Shown here in pieces: positions 8,659-15,342 of a stretch of DNA of 46,579 bases. A program made the translations under genes and the position numbers. The first letter of the stretch is position 1. Every line of letters starts with the position of its first letter. Under the pieces are notes generated by a model. The model ran no database searches, was not told the DNA's origin, and saw only the letters and a program-made list of their open reading frames with translations. The DNA is from a virus, in IMG/VR virus record IMGVR_UViG_3300037189_006714, positions 1-46,579 of that record, one strand, 5' to 3'.

Positions 8659-9209
8659 AGCCAAGTAGCCACGCTCTGCTTGGCGCACTGTGTTATAGCT
8701 TCATCCCACATGTGTTCTGTGGGTGTATCAAATATCCATTCAGGATCGGGCTTGTGCCATACCAACCAGCTTTGGTTAGAGCTCCAAGGGCCTGTACCTG
8801 ATATCTCACCCTCTAGCTGTCCTGGCCCCCACCCTGAGTGTCCATAATAGACCTGCCAGTAGTGCGGTTGGTTCAGGCTTAGGAAATTGAACATACGCAT
8901 GTCCGAAGTCACTGCCATGTGATCATCTATGGTATCTGTGCGTTCTGTCTGCCACTCCGCAGAGTGTAGCATAAACACCACGTTGTTGTGTACAGGGCCA
9001 CCCCAGTAGAGGCTGCGCTCTGCTATATGCTCAGGGCAGATGTCTGTTTCCAGCAGGTTGCGTATGTTGTGATTTGAAGGTTTGTTTATGACCACGCCCG
9101 CTGAGCCCGCATCTCCATGCTCCCAGAGGTAGACCACAGTGTTGCGGAATCGGGGATCTGGCAAGTTAGGGGGTGCTATCAGTAAGTCGCCTGCGCCAAC
9201 CCTACTCAT
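8655..9209 (-). CDS. AlgH/YqgE (UPF0301) family protein
   Basis: A 184-residue protein covering the whole UPF0301/DUF179 family. Signatures are GDLLIAPPNLPDPRF (7-21 area), GVVINKPS, YWGGPV and the strongly conserved GHSGWGPGQLEGE. The bacterial family (AlgH/YqgE) has an unsettled regulatory role. A GGAG site precedes the ATG. It is the last gene of the minus-strand run from 10.36 kb. The family assignment is secure; the function in a phage is not known. Confidence 0.92.
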   Translation of the reverse strand: MSRVGAGDLLIAPPNLPDPRFRNTVVYLWEHGDAGSAGVVINKPSNHNIRNLLETDICPEHIAERSLYWGGPVHNNVVFMLHSAEWQTERTDTIDDHMAVTSDMRMFNFLSLNQPHYWQVYYGHSGWGPGQLEGEISGTGPWSSNQSWLVWHKPDPEWIFDTPTEHMWDEAITQCAKQSVATWL

Positions 9210-9211
9210 AG

Positions 9212-9454
9212 TTAACTCCAGTCCGGTAAAGGGCCACCATACTTCTTGCCCTTGATCTTCTTGCCACGGACTGTGATACGCTCGTGTCCTACCTTGTGGC
9301 TTTTGGCGCCATCACGTGAACGATAGCCCTGGCTCTTACAGCTGGACAAGTTGCTGGCACCCAGTGCTGAATCTGGCTTACCAGAAGTACATAGAGCCCT
9401 AGAGGCCTTTTCTTCTTCTATGTCTGGTACTGATATGACTTCTGATATGCGCAT
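9212..9454 (-). CDS. Conserved basic phage protein, unknown function
   Basis: An 80-residue, Lys/Ser-rich protein with KPDSALGASNLSSCKSQG and a C-terminal KKIKGKKYGGPLPDWS. I recall this motif pair from conserved hypothetical proteins of T4-like marine phages. AAGGA precedes the ATG. Basic charge suggests nucleic-acid contact, but that is inference. Confidence 0.75.
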   Translation of the reverse strand: MRISEVISVPDIEEEKASRALCTSGKPDSALGASNLSSCKSQGYRSRDGAKSHKVGHERITVRGKKIKGKKYGGPLPDWS

Positions 9455-9463
9455 GGTGTTTCC

Positions 9464-9727
9464 TTAGGCAAAGGCTGATATGGCCAATGTGATTACTTCT
9501 GCTGCCAAACGCATGGCGTTTTCATCGCCAGCTAGTTTTTCAGCTGCTTCTACGTCTCTGACTTCTGCCAATAGATAGTTGCGTTCCTGTACTGTGATAT
9601 CGCCTCTGCGCATGGCGTCTTCGATTTCACAGCAGCGATAGGCCAGCTCAGATAGGCCTGGGCCCATTGATTTCATCTGCTCTAGCTGCTGTTCGTGTGG
9701 ATGTGGATCTGGTATCATGTCTGTCAT
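9464..9727 (-). CDS. Small helical protein, unknown function
   Basis: An 87-residue mainly alpha-helical protein (EQQLEQMKSMG, CCEIEDAMRRGDIT, YLLAEVRDVEAAEKL). It starts directly after the stop of the lipoprotein gene (TAAATG), so it belongs to the same operon. No membrane segment and no recognised domain. Confidence 0.65.
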   Translation of the reverse strand: MTDMIPDPHPHEQQLEQMKSMGPGLSELAYRCCEIEDAMRRGDITVQERNYLLAEVRDVEAAEKLAGDENAMRLAAEVITLAISAFA

Positions 9728-10102
9728 TTATCTGCCCTCCCAGGCTGTACGTGCTGCTTTAAGTCTATCTCTAGCTGTCTTCTGTCCTAGCTCACAGAAC
9801 ATCCGTGAGTTAGCAGGGTCTGCCATCTTCTTCACATGCTCTGCTAGTCCAGCCATGTTCTTGCGCTGTGGGTCTGCTCTGAAGTCTGTGTACTGAGCCA
9901 GTTTAGCTGAGGGCTCTACTACATCAGCCCAACCAGTGGGTTTATTAGCACAGTTGACTTGATCGATGCCATAGCTGACATCTACCCATAGGTTAACCAT
10001 AGCAGGATCGTGTGCTCGGGGCCATATGTCTTTAACATAGTTGACAGTGCTACAGCCCCCTAAAGCCACTGTTAATGCTATTGCTGCCCCTAGCTGCTTC
10101 AT
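9728..10102 (-). CDS. Phage-encoded lipoprotein
   Basis: A 124-residue predicted lipoprotein: basic N-terminus (MKQ), hydrophobic stretch, and lipobox LGGC with Cys17 as the acylation site. The mature part is helical and soluble. It overlaps the upstream exported-protein gene (ATGA). Candidates are a superinfection-exclusion lipoprotein or an outer spanin; the mature domain is longer than a typical Rz1 and not proline-rich, so I do not commit. Confidence 0.7.
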   Translation of the reverse strand: MKQLGAAIALTVALGGCSTVNYVKDIWPRAHDPAMVNLWVDVSYGIDQVNCANKPTGWADVVEPSAKLAQYTDFRADPQRKNMAGLAEHVKKMADPANSRMFCELGQKTARDRLKAARTAWEGR

Positions 10103-10356
10103 TTCTTCTTGCTGTCCTTAGCTGGTGCTTTCTTCTGACACTTTGGATCCTGTGGATTGGCCTTACACTCTGCTTGCTTCTTAGCTAGGCTGTTGTTCTT
10201 CCATTTTGGATCGTTAGCTTTCTTTTTAGCTGGTGCTTGAACCTTCTTGGCTTCTTGTGCTTGTTTAGCATCTTTCTTAGGTGCTGCTTCAGCTGCCCAC
10301 ACAGTTGCTGAACAAGCATAAGCAGCGATTATGGCTGCTGTTAGTAATTTGCGCAT
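10099..10356 (-). CDS. Small exported Lys/Ala-rich protein
   Basis: An 85-residue protein with a signal peptide (MRKLLTAAIIAAYACSATVW) and likely cleavage after WAAEA. The mature part is dominated by Lys, Ala and Gln with PKCQ/NPQDPKC cysteine motifs, like small periplasmic proteins of Proteobacteria. I chose ATG 10356 because GGAGAAC stands ahead of it; an upstream extension would bury the signal peptide. Possibly taken from a host. Confidence 0.6.
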   Translation of the reverse strand: MRKLLTAAIIAAYACSATVWAAEAAPKKDAKQAQEAKKVQAPAKKKANDPKWKNNSLAKKQAECKANPQDPKCQKKAPAKDSKKK

Positions 10357-10397
10357 AGTTGTTCTCCATGATAATAATAATGAACCTTGCTTGTTAT

Positions 10398-10649
10398 TTA
10401 ACCCCAACGCATGACAAACAGCAAGCGATCTTGATCCCAACGGAATGCCACACAGGCTTCCCAACTGCGATGTTCTGCGTCTGTGCTCCAAGCCCAGCGA
10501 GTCCAACGTGAACCCACGTGCCCATTAAGCCAAGCTGTAATAGTTTCTTCCTGCCAAAGCCAATCCAATTGCCCTGAGGGTGGCTGCGGCCAAGGAACTC
10601 GGGCACGATACTGAAAATCCGTCCAATCAGGCAGATACATCTTGCTCAT
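10398..10649 (-). CDS. Tryptophan-rich small protein, unknown
   Basis: An 83-residue protein with more than ten tryptophans (PDWTDF, WPQPPSGQLDWLW, SRWTRWAWST). It is divergent from the gene at 10676 with a 26-base gap, and no clear Shine-Dalgarno site precedes it. The unusual composition argues for a real folded protein, but I do not recognise it. Confidence 0.55.
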   Translation of the reverse strand: MSKMYLPDWTDFQYRARVPWPQPPSGQLDWLWQEETITAWLNGHVGSRWTRWAWSTDAEHRSWEACVAFRWDQDRLLFVMRWG

Positions 10650-10669
10650 GCTAATATTTACTGTATACT
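10642..10669 (+). promoter_or_regulatory. Sigma70-like promoter, leaderless arrangement
   Basis: TTGCTC (10642-10647), 16-base spacer, TATACT (10664-10669). The predicted transcription start coincides with ATG 10676. The same TTGCTC/TATACT pair precedes the HNH gene at 3940. Confidence 0.4.
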
Positions 10670-10675
10670 AGTGAT

Positions 10676-10867
10676 ATGACTGAGATTGAGATCACACAGG
10701 AGCTCTGGGGTCGGGTACGAGATCGTATACCCCAATGGGCCACACGCCAGCAGTATCGAGAGTGGTTCCGGACGCAGGGCATCGAGATAAGAACTGCGGG
10801 CAGCGATGGTCGTTGGCTGGCATTCCAAGTAGAGGATCCCCTATGGTTTTACCTAAAGTATACCTAG
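10676..10867 (+). CDS. Small unknown protein
   Basis: A 63-residue protein (MTEIEITQELWGRVRDRIPQ...) ending in LAFQVEDPLWFYLKYT. It looks like one of the short phage proteins with a compact alpha/beta fold. It overlaps the next gene by 25 bases. No function can be assigned. Confidence 0.6.
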   Translation: MTEIEITQELWGRVRDRIPQWATRQQYREWFRTQGIEIRTAGSDGRWLAFQVEDPLWFYLKYT

Positions 10868-11082
10868 ACAGCAGAGAGGGCATTGTGCTAGTTGACATAC
10901 CAAACTGGAGTTTCTGTGACGATCTGGAAGGCCCAGAGTTCTGTGTGATACTAAGTCCCTCTTGGTGGCAGCAGAACCGACACTCTATACTGGCACAACC
11001 GGGCATTTCAGAGACTGCTGATCGTGTGCTGTATATCCCTGATGCTAACACACGACTGCTGTTCCAACTGAAATGGGCTTAG
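10843..11082 (+). CDS. Small unknown protein
   Basis: A 79-residue protein starting at ATG 10843 inside the end of the previous gene. It contains PNWSFCDDLEGPEFCVILSP and a basic, aromatic C-terminus. The overlap suggests coupled translation with the 63-aa protein. Not recognised. Confidence 0.55.
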   Translation: MVLPKVYLDSREGIVLVDIPNWSFCDDLEGPEFCVILSPSWWQQNRHSILAQPGISETADRVLYIPDANTRLLFQLKWA

Positions 11083-11138
11083 CCACAGAGTCCTGATAAC
11101 CACGAAGTGGCTTGCGCAGCAAAAAAATTGTGATGAAA

Positions 11139-11351
11139 TTATTCAGTGACAACCCTACAGCAGTCCGCAAACATTATGGCAAACTCTGAGCTAGCAGATC
11201 CTGGAACTATTACGCGATACTCTAGCCCACCATTGTGCTTGTGTTTGAACCACCAATAGTTACGTGACATGGCCCACGTTAAAGCTAACTCTCTTTTGGC
11301 TTTAGGCGCAGAGTTCTTGATGGCAAAACAGATCATCTGGCTAATATCCAT
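11139..11351 (-). CDS. Possible small gene in the gene-poor region
   Basis: A 70-residue frame from ATG 11351 (MDISQMICFAIKNSAPKAKR...) with protein-like composition (ALTWAMSRNYWWFKHKHNGG, VIVPGSA). An earlier start at 11387 is possible. The ribosome binding site is poor. It is the most gene-like frame in this stretch but remains a moderate call. Confidence 0.4.
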   Translation of the reverse strand: MDISQMICFAIKNSAPKAKRELALTWAMSRNYWWFKHKHNGGLEYRVIVPGSASSEFAIMFADCCRVVTE

Positions 11352-11389
11352 ATAAAGCCTAACAACATGCCCAAAACAAACGAGCATAA

Positions 11390-12047
11390 GCTACAGACCA
11401 GCATGAACACTGTGTATAGCAAAGGGTCATCTATTATAGTTTCAAACTTCATAATAACAGCAGTAGAGTAAAAGTTGGGCTATCGCATTCTATTAACACT
11501 ATGTAGCGATCGTATAAGTCATCCCATATAGTGTGTATGATACGCACAATAGAACTAGAATGGCCAGTCATATAGTCGTGTACACGATTAAGCGTGTGCT
11601 CAGTACAGATCAGTGTGTGTATGCTCATAGTGTATTTACAAGTATATAAAACAGCATAGAGTAAACATGTGATCATAGTGGCCCCGCTGTGCGATCTTAG
11701 TGTATACGCATAGTGTGTGTATAGTAGTGAAAGGTTGGGATCTGTGTAGTGAAAGGTTGGAGGGGCTGTAGAACTGTCTAGAGCCGGGGACCATTTTTCG
11801 CATACCCCACATAGCCATCCAATTCTCTACAGTTAACACTATATTACACACGCCAAACTCTGCGATTCTGACTCAGAAGCCACCATTTCTCCACAGTGGA
11901 AACTCACCATTCTGAATCATTTTCAGCCTTTTTTGTGGCATATCCACTACAGTGATTACTCTTTTACACACTATAGAGAACAGTCGCAACTGTGTATACG
12001 CATACGCACAGTAGGGACTGGCCCCGCTGCGAAGGCTTATATAGTTC
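11390..12047. other. Largest gene-poor stretch, rich in short repeats
   Basis: About 650 bases without a convincing gene. It holds the octamer CACACTAT or its complement ATAGTGTG at 11528, 11710 and 11967, with further copies at 12089 and 12102. There are direct repeats of GTAGTGAAAGGTTGG at 11724 and 11746, two copies of GTATACGCAT (11702, 11994) and two GGCCCCGCTG elements. Short frames here look like chance. A replication origin or regulatory region is possible. Confidence 0.5.
11724..11760 (+). repeat. 15-bp direct repeat pair
   Basis: GTAGTGAAAGGTTGG occurs at 11724-11738 and 11746-11760, a 22-base period (two helical turns), inside the gene-poor region. Confidence 0.7.
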
Positions 12048-12076
12048 TTGACTTTTTACACACATGATCATATACT
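12048..12076 (+). promoter_or_regulatory. Sigma70-like promoter for the 62-aa lipoprotein
   Basis: TTGACT (12048-12053), 17-base spacer, TATACT (12071-12076), 32 bases before ATG 12108. Two CACACTAT motifs lie between it and the ATG. Confidence 0.65.
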
Positions 12077-12107
12077 ATTAACTATACACACACTATGAGA
12101 TCACACT

Positions 12108-12296
12108 ATGCGTATACTCACACTGTTAGCACTACTATCACTTACAGCTTGCTCTAGCATGGATATGGGCATTAATAATGTTCGCTTTGTAGACTATAGA
12201 GATACCAAGTGGGATCCGCAACCAGGACAAAGCCTATTAGATGTGGTAGAACCCTGGGATCCCGCTCTTACAGCACAAGCTCGTAAGCCACAATAG
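12108..12296 (+). CDS. Short predicted lipoprotein
   Basis: A 62-residue protein with an N-terminal hydrophobic segment and lipobox LTAC (Cys15 followed by SSMD, an Asp-free +2 Ser favouring outer-membrane sorting). The mature part is short with a Pro-containing middle (WDPQPGQS) and a VVEPWDP segment. A similar VVEPS segment occurs in the 124-aa lipoprotein at 9728-10102, so the two may be related. It could be an outer spanin or an exclusion factor; neither is shown. The stop is embedded in a GGCCCCGCTG repeat. Confidence 0.65.
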   Translation: MRILTLLALLSLTACSSMDMGINNVRFVDYRDTKWDPQPGQSLLDVVEPWDPALTAQARKPQ

Positions 12297-12306
12297 GCCC
12301 CGCTGC
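12294..12306 (+). repeat. GGCCCCGCTG interspersed element fused to a stop codon
   Basis: TAGGCCCCGCTGC, where TAG is the stop of the lipoprotein gene. The same 13 bases follow the methyltransferase-like gene at 19825-19837, and the 10-base core also lies at 11680-11689 and 12020-12029. Role unknown. Confidence 0.6.
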
Positions 12307-12319
12307 TAGGATTAAAAAA

Positions 12320-12580
12320 ATGACACTTCCTGATGAAAGATATCGTGCTCTGAGATCTGCTGAACAGTTCATGAGGGAACTCATGGATGCTAGTGTGACT
12401 CCCAGGGTGCCTCGACATATACGTGATCGTGCTCGCAGTGTATTGCGCCACTATCCTAGTACATGGGAACTACAGCAGCTGGCCACAGCGGCGCCTAGTG
12501 TGCTAGAATCAACAGATCCAGAACCAGAGCAGCTACATGCTTGGATCATGAAGTCTGCGGCGATCGTGAACAAATCATAA
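12320..12580 (+). CDS. BPSL0761-like small protein
   Basis: An 86-residue protein with the layout of BPSL0761-family proteins: an N-terminal MTLPDERYRALR, a central PRHIRDRARSVLRHYP and a hydrophilic tail. The family is known to me mostly from Beta/Gammaproteobacteria and their phages; its function is unknown. A TAGGA site precedes the ATG. Confidence 0.6.
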   Translation: MTLPDERYRALRSAEQFMRELMDASVTPRVPRHIRDRARSVLRHYPSTWELQQLATAAPSVLESTDPEPEQLHAWIMKSAAIVNKS

Positions 12581-12587
12581 CAGTTTC

Positions 12588-12665
12588 GGGCCTCTAGCTC
12601 ATGTTGGTTAGAGCAGTGGACTCATAATCCATTGGTGCCGAGTTCGACTCTCGGGGGGCCCACCA
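12588..12665 (+). tRNA. tRNA with CAU anticodon, probably tRNA-Ile2 (reads AUA)
   Basis: A full cloverleaf of 78 bases with encoded CCA. The acceptor stem is GGGCCTC/GGGGCCC, the D-stem GCTC/GAGC, the anticodon loop CTCATAA (anticodon CAT), and the T-arm CCGAG/CTCGG with loop TTCGACT. Acceptor pairs C4-G69 and C5-G68 match those that TilS recognises in bacterial tRNA-Ile2, and differ from elongator tRNA-Met. This supports lysidine modification and AUA decoding. AUA codons are common in these phage genes. It is the only tRNA I see. Confidence 0.88.
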
Positions 12666-12709
12666 CAACAGCATGTACGCAGCACTAGCGGCGATACATA
12701 CTAGAAAGA

Positions 12710-12742
12710 ACCCCAAGCACAGTGTTTACCGGCTGCGCTGGG
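12710..12742 (+). other. Hairpin downstream of the tRNA
   Basis: A CCCCA/TGGGG outer stem with inner GC and CAG/CTG pairs around a 10-base loop. No T-tract follows, so it is more likely a processing or structural element than a terminator. The 108 bases between the tRNA and the next gene hold nothing else. Confidence 0.3.
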
Positions 12743-12773
12743 GTTCGCCACATTGCCAGCAGGGAATCACAGC

Positions 12774-12980
12774 ATGAAGAAACAGCAGCTAACATCAGAG
12801 GACATCGAGAAGTTAACAGCAGCGTACACAGCTAAGGGAGGGCAGATCACCGTGTGCCCCACAGCAGCAGCTACAGCAGCAGAGGACATCGTATACAAGT
12901 ACCAGGGCCCGGGCAGGCGGAAAAGGAGTGCCGCGGGCGGAGAGGCGGCAGGTGTGGCAGAAAAGCCACAGCCAAAATAA
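12774..12980 (+). CDS. Small unknown protein with GGQITVCPT motif
   Basis: A 68-residue protein starting at ATG 12774 (MKKQQLTSEDIEKLTAAYTA). It carries KGGQITVCPT, a motif I recall in short conserved phage proteins, then an Ala/Arg/Lys-rich low-complexity tail. An AGGG site precedes it. The basic tail suggests nucleic-acid contact. Confidence 0.6.
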   Translation: MKKQQLTSEDIEKLTAAYTAKGGQITVCPTAAATAAEDIVYKYQGPGRRKRSAAGGEAAGVAEKPQPK

Positions 12981-13004
12981 ATGCCAAAATAGGCGAGATT
13001 TTGG

Positions 13005-13033
13005 TTGACGGCTAGCAGCAGCGAGAGTATAAT
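13005..13033 (+). promoter_or_regulatory. Early-type sigma70 promoter
   Basis: TTGACG (13005-13010), 17-base spacer, TATAAT (13028-13033), followed by AAAGGAGCGCAAC before ATG 13061. Confidence 0.85.
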
Positions 13034-13060
13034 AGTGGCTTACTAACAAAGGAGCGCAAC

Positions 13061-13414
13061 ATGTACAAGATCACAGCAATGCTGCCCACAGCAGGCGACG
13101 GCTACTGGAGCAACAAATCTAAGACAGTCCGTGTCACAGGGCTAGCTGTCACCTACGAAAACGACGAAGGTGACTTCGGCGAGCTTTGTGCTTACTTTGA
13201 CACAAAGACGTGGTCTGTCAAGCGAGACGGGCTTATATACACAGACAGCCAGTTCTTAGACGATCTAAGAGCTACGCTAGCGAGCATGGGGCTAGCAGCT
13301 GGCGACGTCGACTACAGCGAGCAGGGCATGCAGGGAGACGATTACGTGTCGCTGGATGTAGGCGAGAAATTTTTAAAAAGTTGGCATAAAGTGGTTGACA
13401 AGGTCGCTGCTTGA
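13061..13414 (+). CDS. Conserved-type phage protein, unknown
   Basis: A 117-residue soluble acidic protein (YWSNKSKTVRVTG, LCAYFDTKTWSVKRDGLIYTD). The alternating pattern suggests a beta-rich fold. It has its own promoter and a GGAGCG site. Its last codons (VVDKVAA) contain the -35 box of the next promoter. Not recognised. Confidence 0.7.
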   Translation: MYKITAMLPTAGDGYWSNKSKTVRVTGLAVTYENDEGDFGELCAYFDTKTWSVKRDGLIYTDSQFLDDLRATLASMGLAAGDVDYSEQGMQGDDYVSLDVGEKFLKSWHKVVDKVAA

Positions 13415-13423
13415 TCGTATAAT
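13395..13423 (+). promoter_or_regulatory. Consensus sigma70 promoter inside a gene end
   Basis: TTGACA (13395-13400), 17-base spacer, TATAAT (13418-13423). The -35 box codes for the Val-Asp-Lys of the preceding protein. Confidence 0.9.
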
Positions 13424-13452
13424 ACACGAACATTAACACAAAGGAGCGAAAG

Positions 13453-13917
13453 ATGGCAACTCGAAGCACTATTGCGCTAGAGCGCGAAGATGGCGTTATC
13501 CAGGTCTACTGCCACTGGGATGGCTACTTGGAGAACAACGGCCGTATCCTTATGGAGCACTATGACACCCCAGCTAAGGTAGCAGAGCTGCTGAGCAATG
13601 GGGACATCAGCTCGCTGCGCCCCACAGTTGGTTGCGCACATCCCTTCAGCTGCTTTGACACGGGCATGAGCACACAGGACTTCGATGCGCTCTACGGCAA
13701 CATGACCACCTACTACGGACGTGATCGTGGCGAGGCTGCTAGCCGTATCAGTATGCGCCGTTATGACAACTTCGATGCTTATCAGCGTGACGCACAGATG
13801 GAAGAGTACAACTATATCATGCGCGAAGGTCAGTGGTTCGTAGAGTACTATGCCACTGGCGGCTGCTTGATGGAGCTCAGCGAGGCTTTCCATAATGAAG
13901 CTGAAATGGCAGATTAG
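13453..13917 (+). CDS. Conserved phage protein with CHWDGYLENNG motif
   Basis: A 154-residue protein opening MATRSTIALEREDG followed by QVYCHWDGYLENNGRIL. I recall this N-terminal block from many phage and some bacterial proteins of unknown function. An AAAGGAGCGAA site precedes it. Rich in aromatic and acidic residues, no membrane segment. The family is confident; the function is unknown. Confidence 0.8.
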   Translation: MATRSTIALEREDGVIQVYCHWDGYLENNGRILMEHYDTPAKVAELLSNGDISSLRPTVGCAHPFSCFDTGMSTQDFDALYGNMTTYYGRDRGEAASRISMRRYDNFDAYQRDAQMEEYNYIMREGQWFVEYYATGGCLMELSEAFHNEAEMAD

Positions 13918-13920
13918 GGG

Positions 13921-13949
13921 TTGACAGGGCTAGCTGCCCTGTGTATAAT
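13921..13949 (+). promoter_or_regulatory. Consensus sigma70 promoter with a dyad in the spacer
   Basis: TTGACA (13921-13926), 17-base spacer, TATAAT (13944-13949). The inverted repeat CAGGGC-N5-GCCCTG (13925-13941) fills the spacer, as an operator might. Confidence 0.9.
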
Positions 13950-13984
13950 ACACACTTAACATTAACTTTCATAGGAGCGAATTT

Positions 13985-15088
13985 ATGGCAGTTATCGAGA
14001 TTCTCGAGGGTCTGTACAAGATCCGAGGCGCTGACACTTCAGTTGCGGGCAAGCGTTTTGAGCTTGTGGATCAGTTCCGCGCTGGTGTAGATGGCGTAGG
14101 CTACGTTACAGTTAACGGAGCATCGTGCCCTGGCTTCCCAGAGCGCAACATCCGGATCCGTTGTAAGGGTCCTAAATCATACACAGTCGTCGAAGGACAA
14201 TTAATGCCCACATATGAACCCACCAAGAGCAAAGAGCCTGAGGGTGTTATGAGCTTGGTACAGAATGCGGTTCCGGATGCTGTCGTCGCTCACGAGACAG
14301 ATGAAGAGATCATTTCACGCACAAAGGCTCGCTTCGAAGTACTGCGTGAGATGACCAAAGCTGTCAAAGAAGGTACTGTACGTGCTATGATTGTCACAGG
14401 CCCTCCAGGGGTTGGTAAAAGTTTTGGTGTTGAAGAAGTGCTGAGCAAGGACGATCTGTTCAACGTGTTGGGGCAACGCAAGCCCAAATATGAGATCGTC
14501 AAGGGCGCAATGTCCGCCGTAGGACTGTATAGCAAGCTCTACAAGTACTCAGAGAAAGGCAACGTTATCGTGTTCGATGACTGCGACTCTGTACTGCTTG
14601 ATGACCTCAGCTTGAACATCCTTAAGGCTGCTTTGGACTCTAGCAAGAAGCGTACCATCTCGTGGAACACGGACTCACGTATACTGCGTTCAGAGGGTGT
14701 GCCTGACAAGTTTGAGTTTAAAGCGGGTGCCATCTTTATCACCAACATCAAGTTCGAGAACGTTCGTAGCAAGAAGCTACAGGACCACTTGGCTGCTTTG
14801 GAATCACGCTGTCACTACGTGGACCTCCAGATGGACACAGAGCGTGAGAAGGTCCTGCGCATCAAGCAGATCGTGTTCGATCCTGAGGCGGGCCAGCAGG
14901 GCATGTTGGACACCTATGATTTCGAAGACTGCGTCAAGGACGAGATCATCGACTACATCATGAGCAATCGTAGCAAGATGCGTGAGCTGAGCCTGCGTAC
15001 TGTACTCAAAGTCGCAGACTTGCGCAAGAGCTTTCCTATGAACTGGAAGGCAATGGCTGAAGTCACTGTTATGAAGAGGGGTGCCTAA
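13985..15088 (+). CDS. AAA+ ATPase
   Basis: A 367-residue AAA+ protein. Residues 1-80 form a beta-rich N-terminal domain, followed by Walker A GPPGVGKS (139-146) and Walker B VIVFDDCD (194-201), then a sensor-1-like FITN. The Walker B Glu is replaced by Asp/Cys (FDDCD), so hydrolysis may differ. It starts from its own promoter with GGAGCGAAT and is coupled to the GcrA-like gene (TAATG). With the MoxR ATPase and the VWA protein downstream it may form an ATPase-driven remodelling system. The exact client is unknown. Confidence 0.85.
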   Translation: MAVIEILEGLYKIRGADTSVAGKRFELVDQFRAGVDGVGYVTVNGASCPGFPERNIRIRCKGPKSYTVVEGQLMPTYEPTKSKEPEGVMSLVQNAVPDAVVAHETDEEIISRTKARFEVLREMTKAVKEGTVRAMIVTGPPGVGKSFGVEEVLSKDDLFNVLGQRKPKYEIVKGAMSAVGLYSKLYKYSEKGNVIVFDDCDSVLLDDLSLNILKAALDSSKKRTISWNTDSRILRSEGVPDKFEFKAGAIFITNIKFENVRSKKLQDHLAALESRCHYVDLQMDTEREKVLRIKQIVFDPEAGQQGMLDTYDFEDCVKDEIIDYIMSNRSKMRELSLRTVLKVADLRKSFPMNWKAMAEVTVMKRGA

Positions 15089-15342
15089 TGCGCGGAGATA
15101 CTTCACCTACATGTACGTGGATCGGCCCTGAGCAGGATCCACTGATACATCACCCTATCCACTACTGTGGTCTGCCCAGCAAGTTGGGCAAGAACTACTG
15201 TGAAGAGCACTACGCCCGGGTCTATATCAAGGGCAGTGCTGTTCGCCGTACGCAGATCGCGAAACTGATCGTTGAGGACAAGAACATGGTAGAAGTTTCT
15301 GTCCGTGACGAAGAACCTAAAGAATTGGAGTTTACTGTATGA
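15088..15342 (+). CDS. GcrA C-terminal-like zinc-motif protein
   Basis: An 84-residue protein in which PTCTWIG, IHYCGLPS and YCEEHYARVY follow the spacing of the Cys/His-rich C-terminal block of alphaproteobacterial GcrA regulators (C-W-P-G, FHFCG, YCxxH..AY). The N-terminal helix-turn-helix of GcrA is absent. In Caulobacter, GcrA binds the sigma70 domain 2 region, so a phage mimic could target host sigma70; that is inference. It is coupled to the AAA+ gene and overlaps the next gene (ATGA). Confidence 0.55.
   Translation: MRGDTSPTCTWIGPEQDPLIHHPIHYCGLPSKLGKNYCEEHYARVYIKGSAVRRTQIAKLIVEDKNMVEVSVRDEEPKELEFTV

Noticed and set aside
11449-11851. Short minus-strand frames in the gene-poor region
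   Set aside because: Cys/Leu/Ile/His-rich composition made from repeated GT/AC tracts, no start signals; likely chance.
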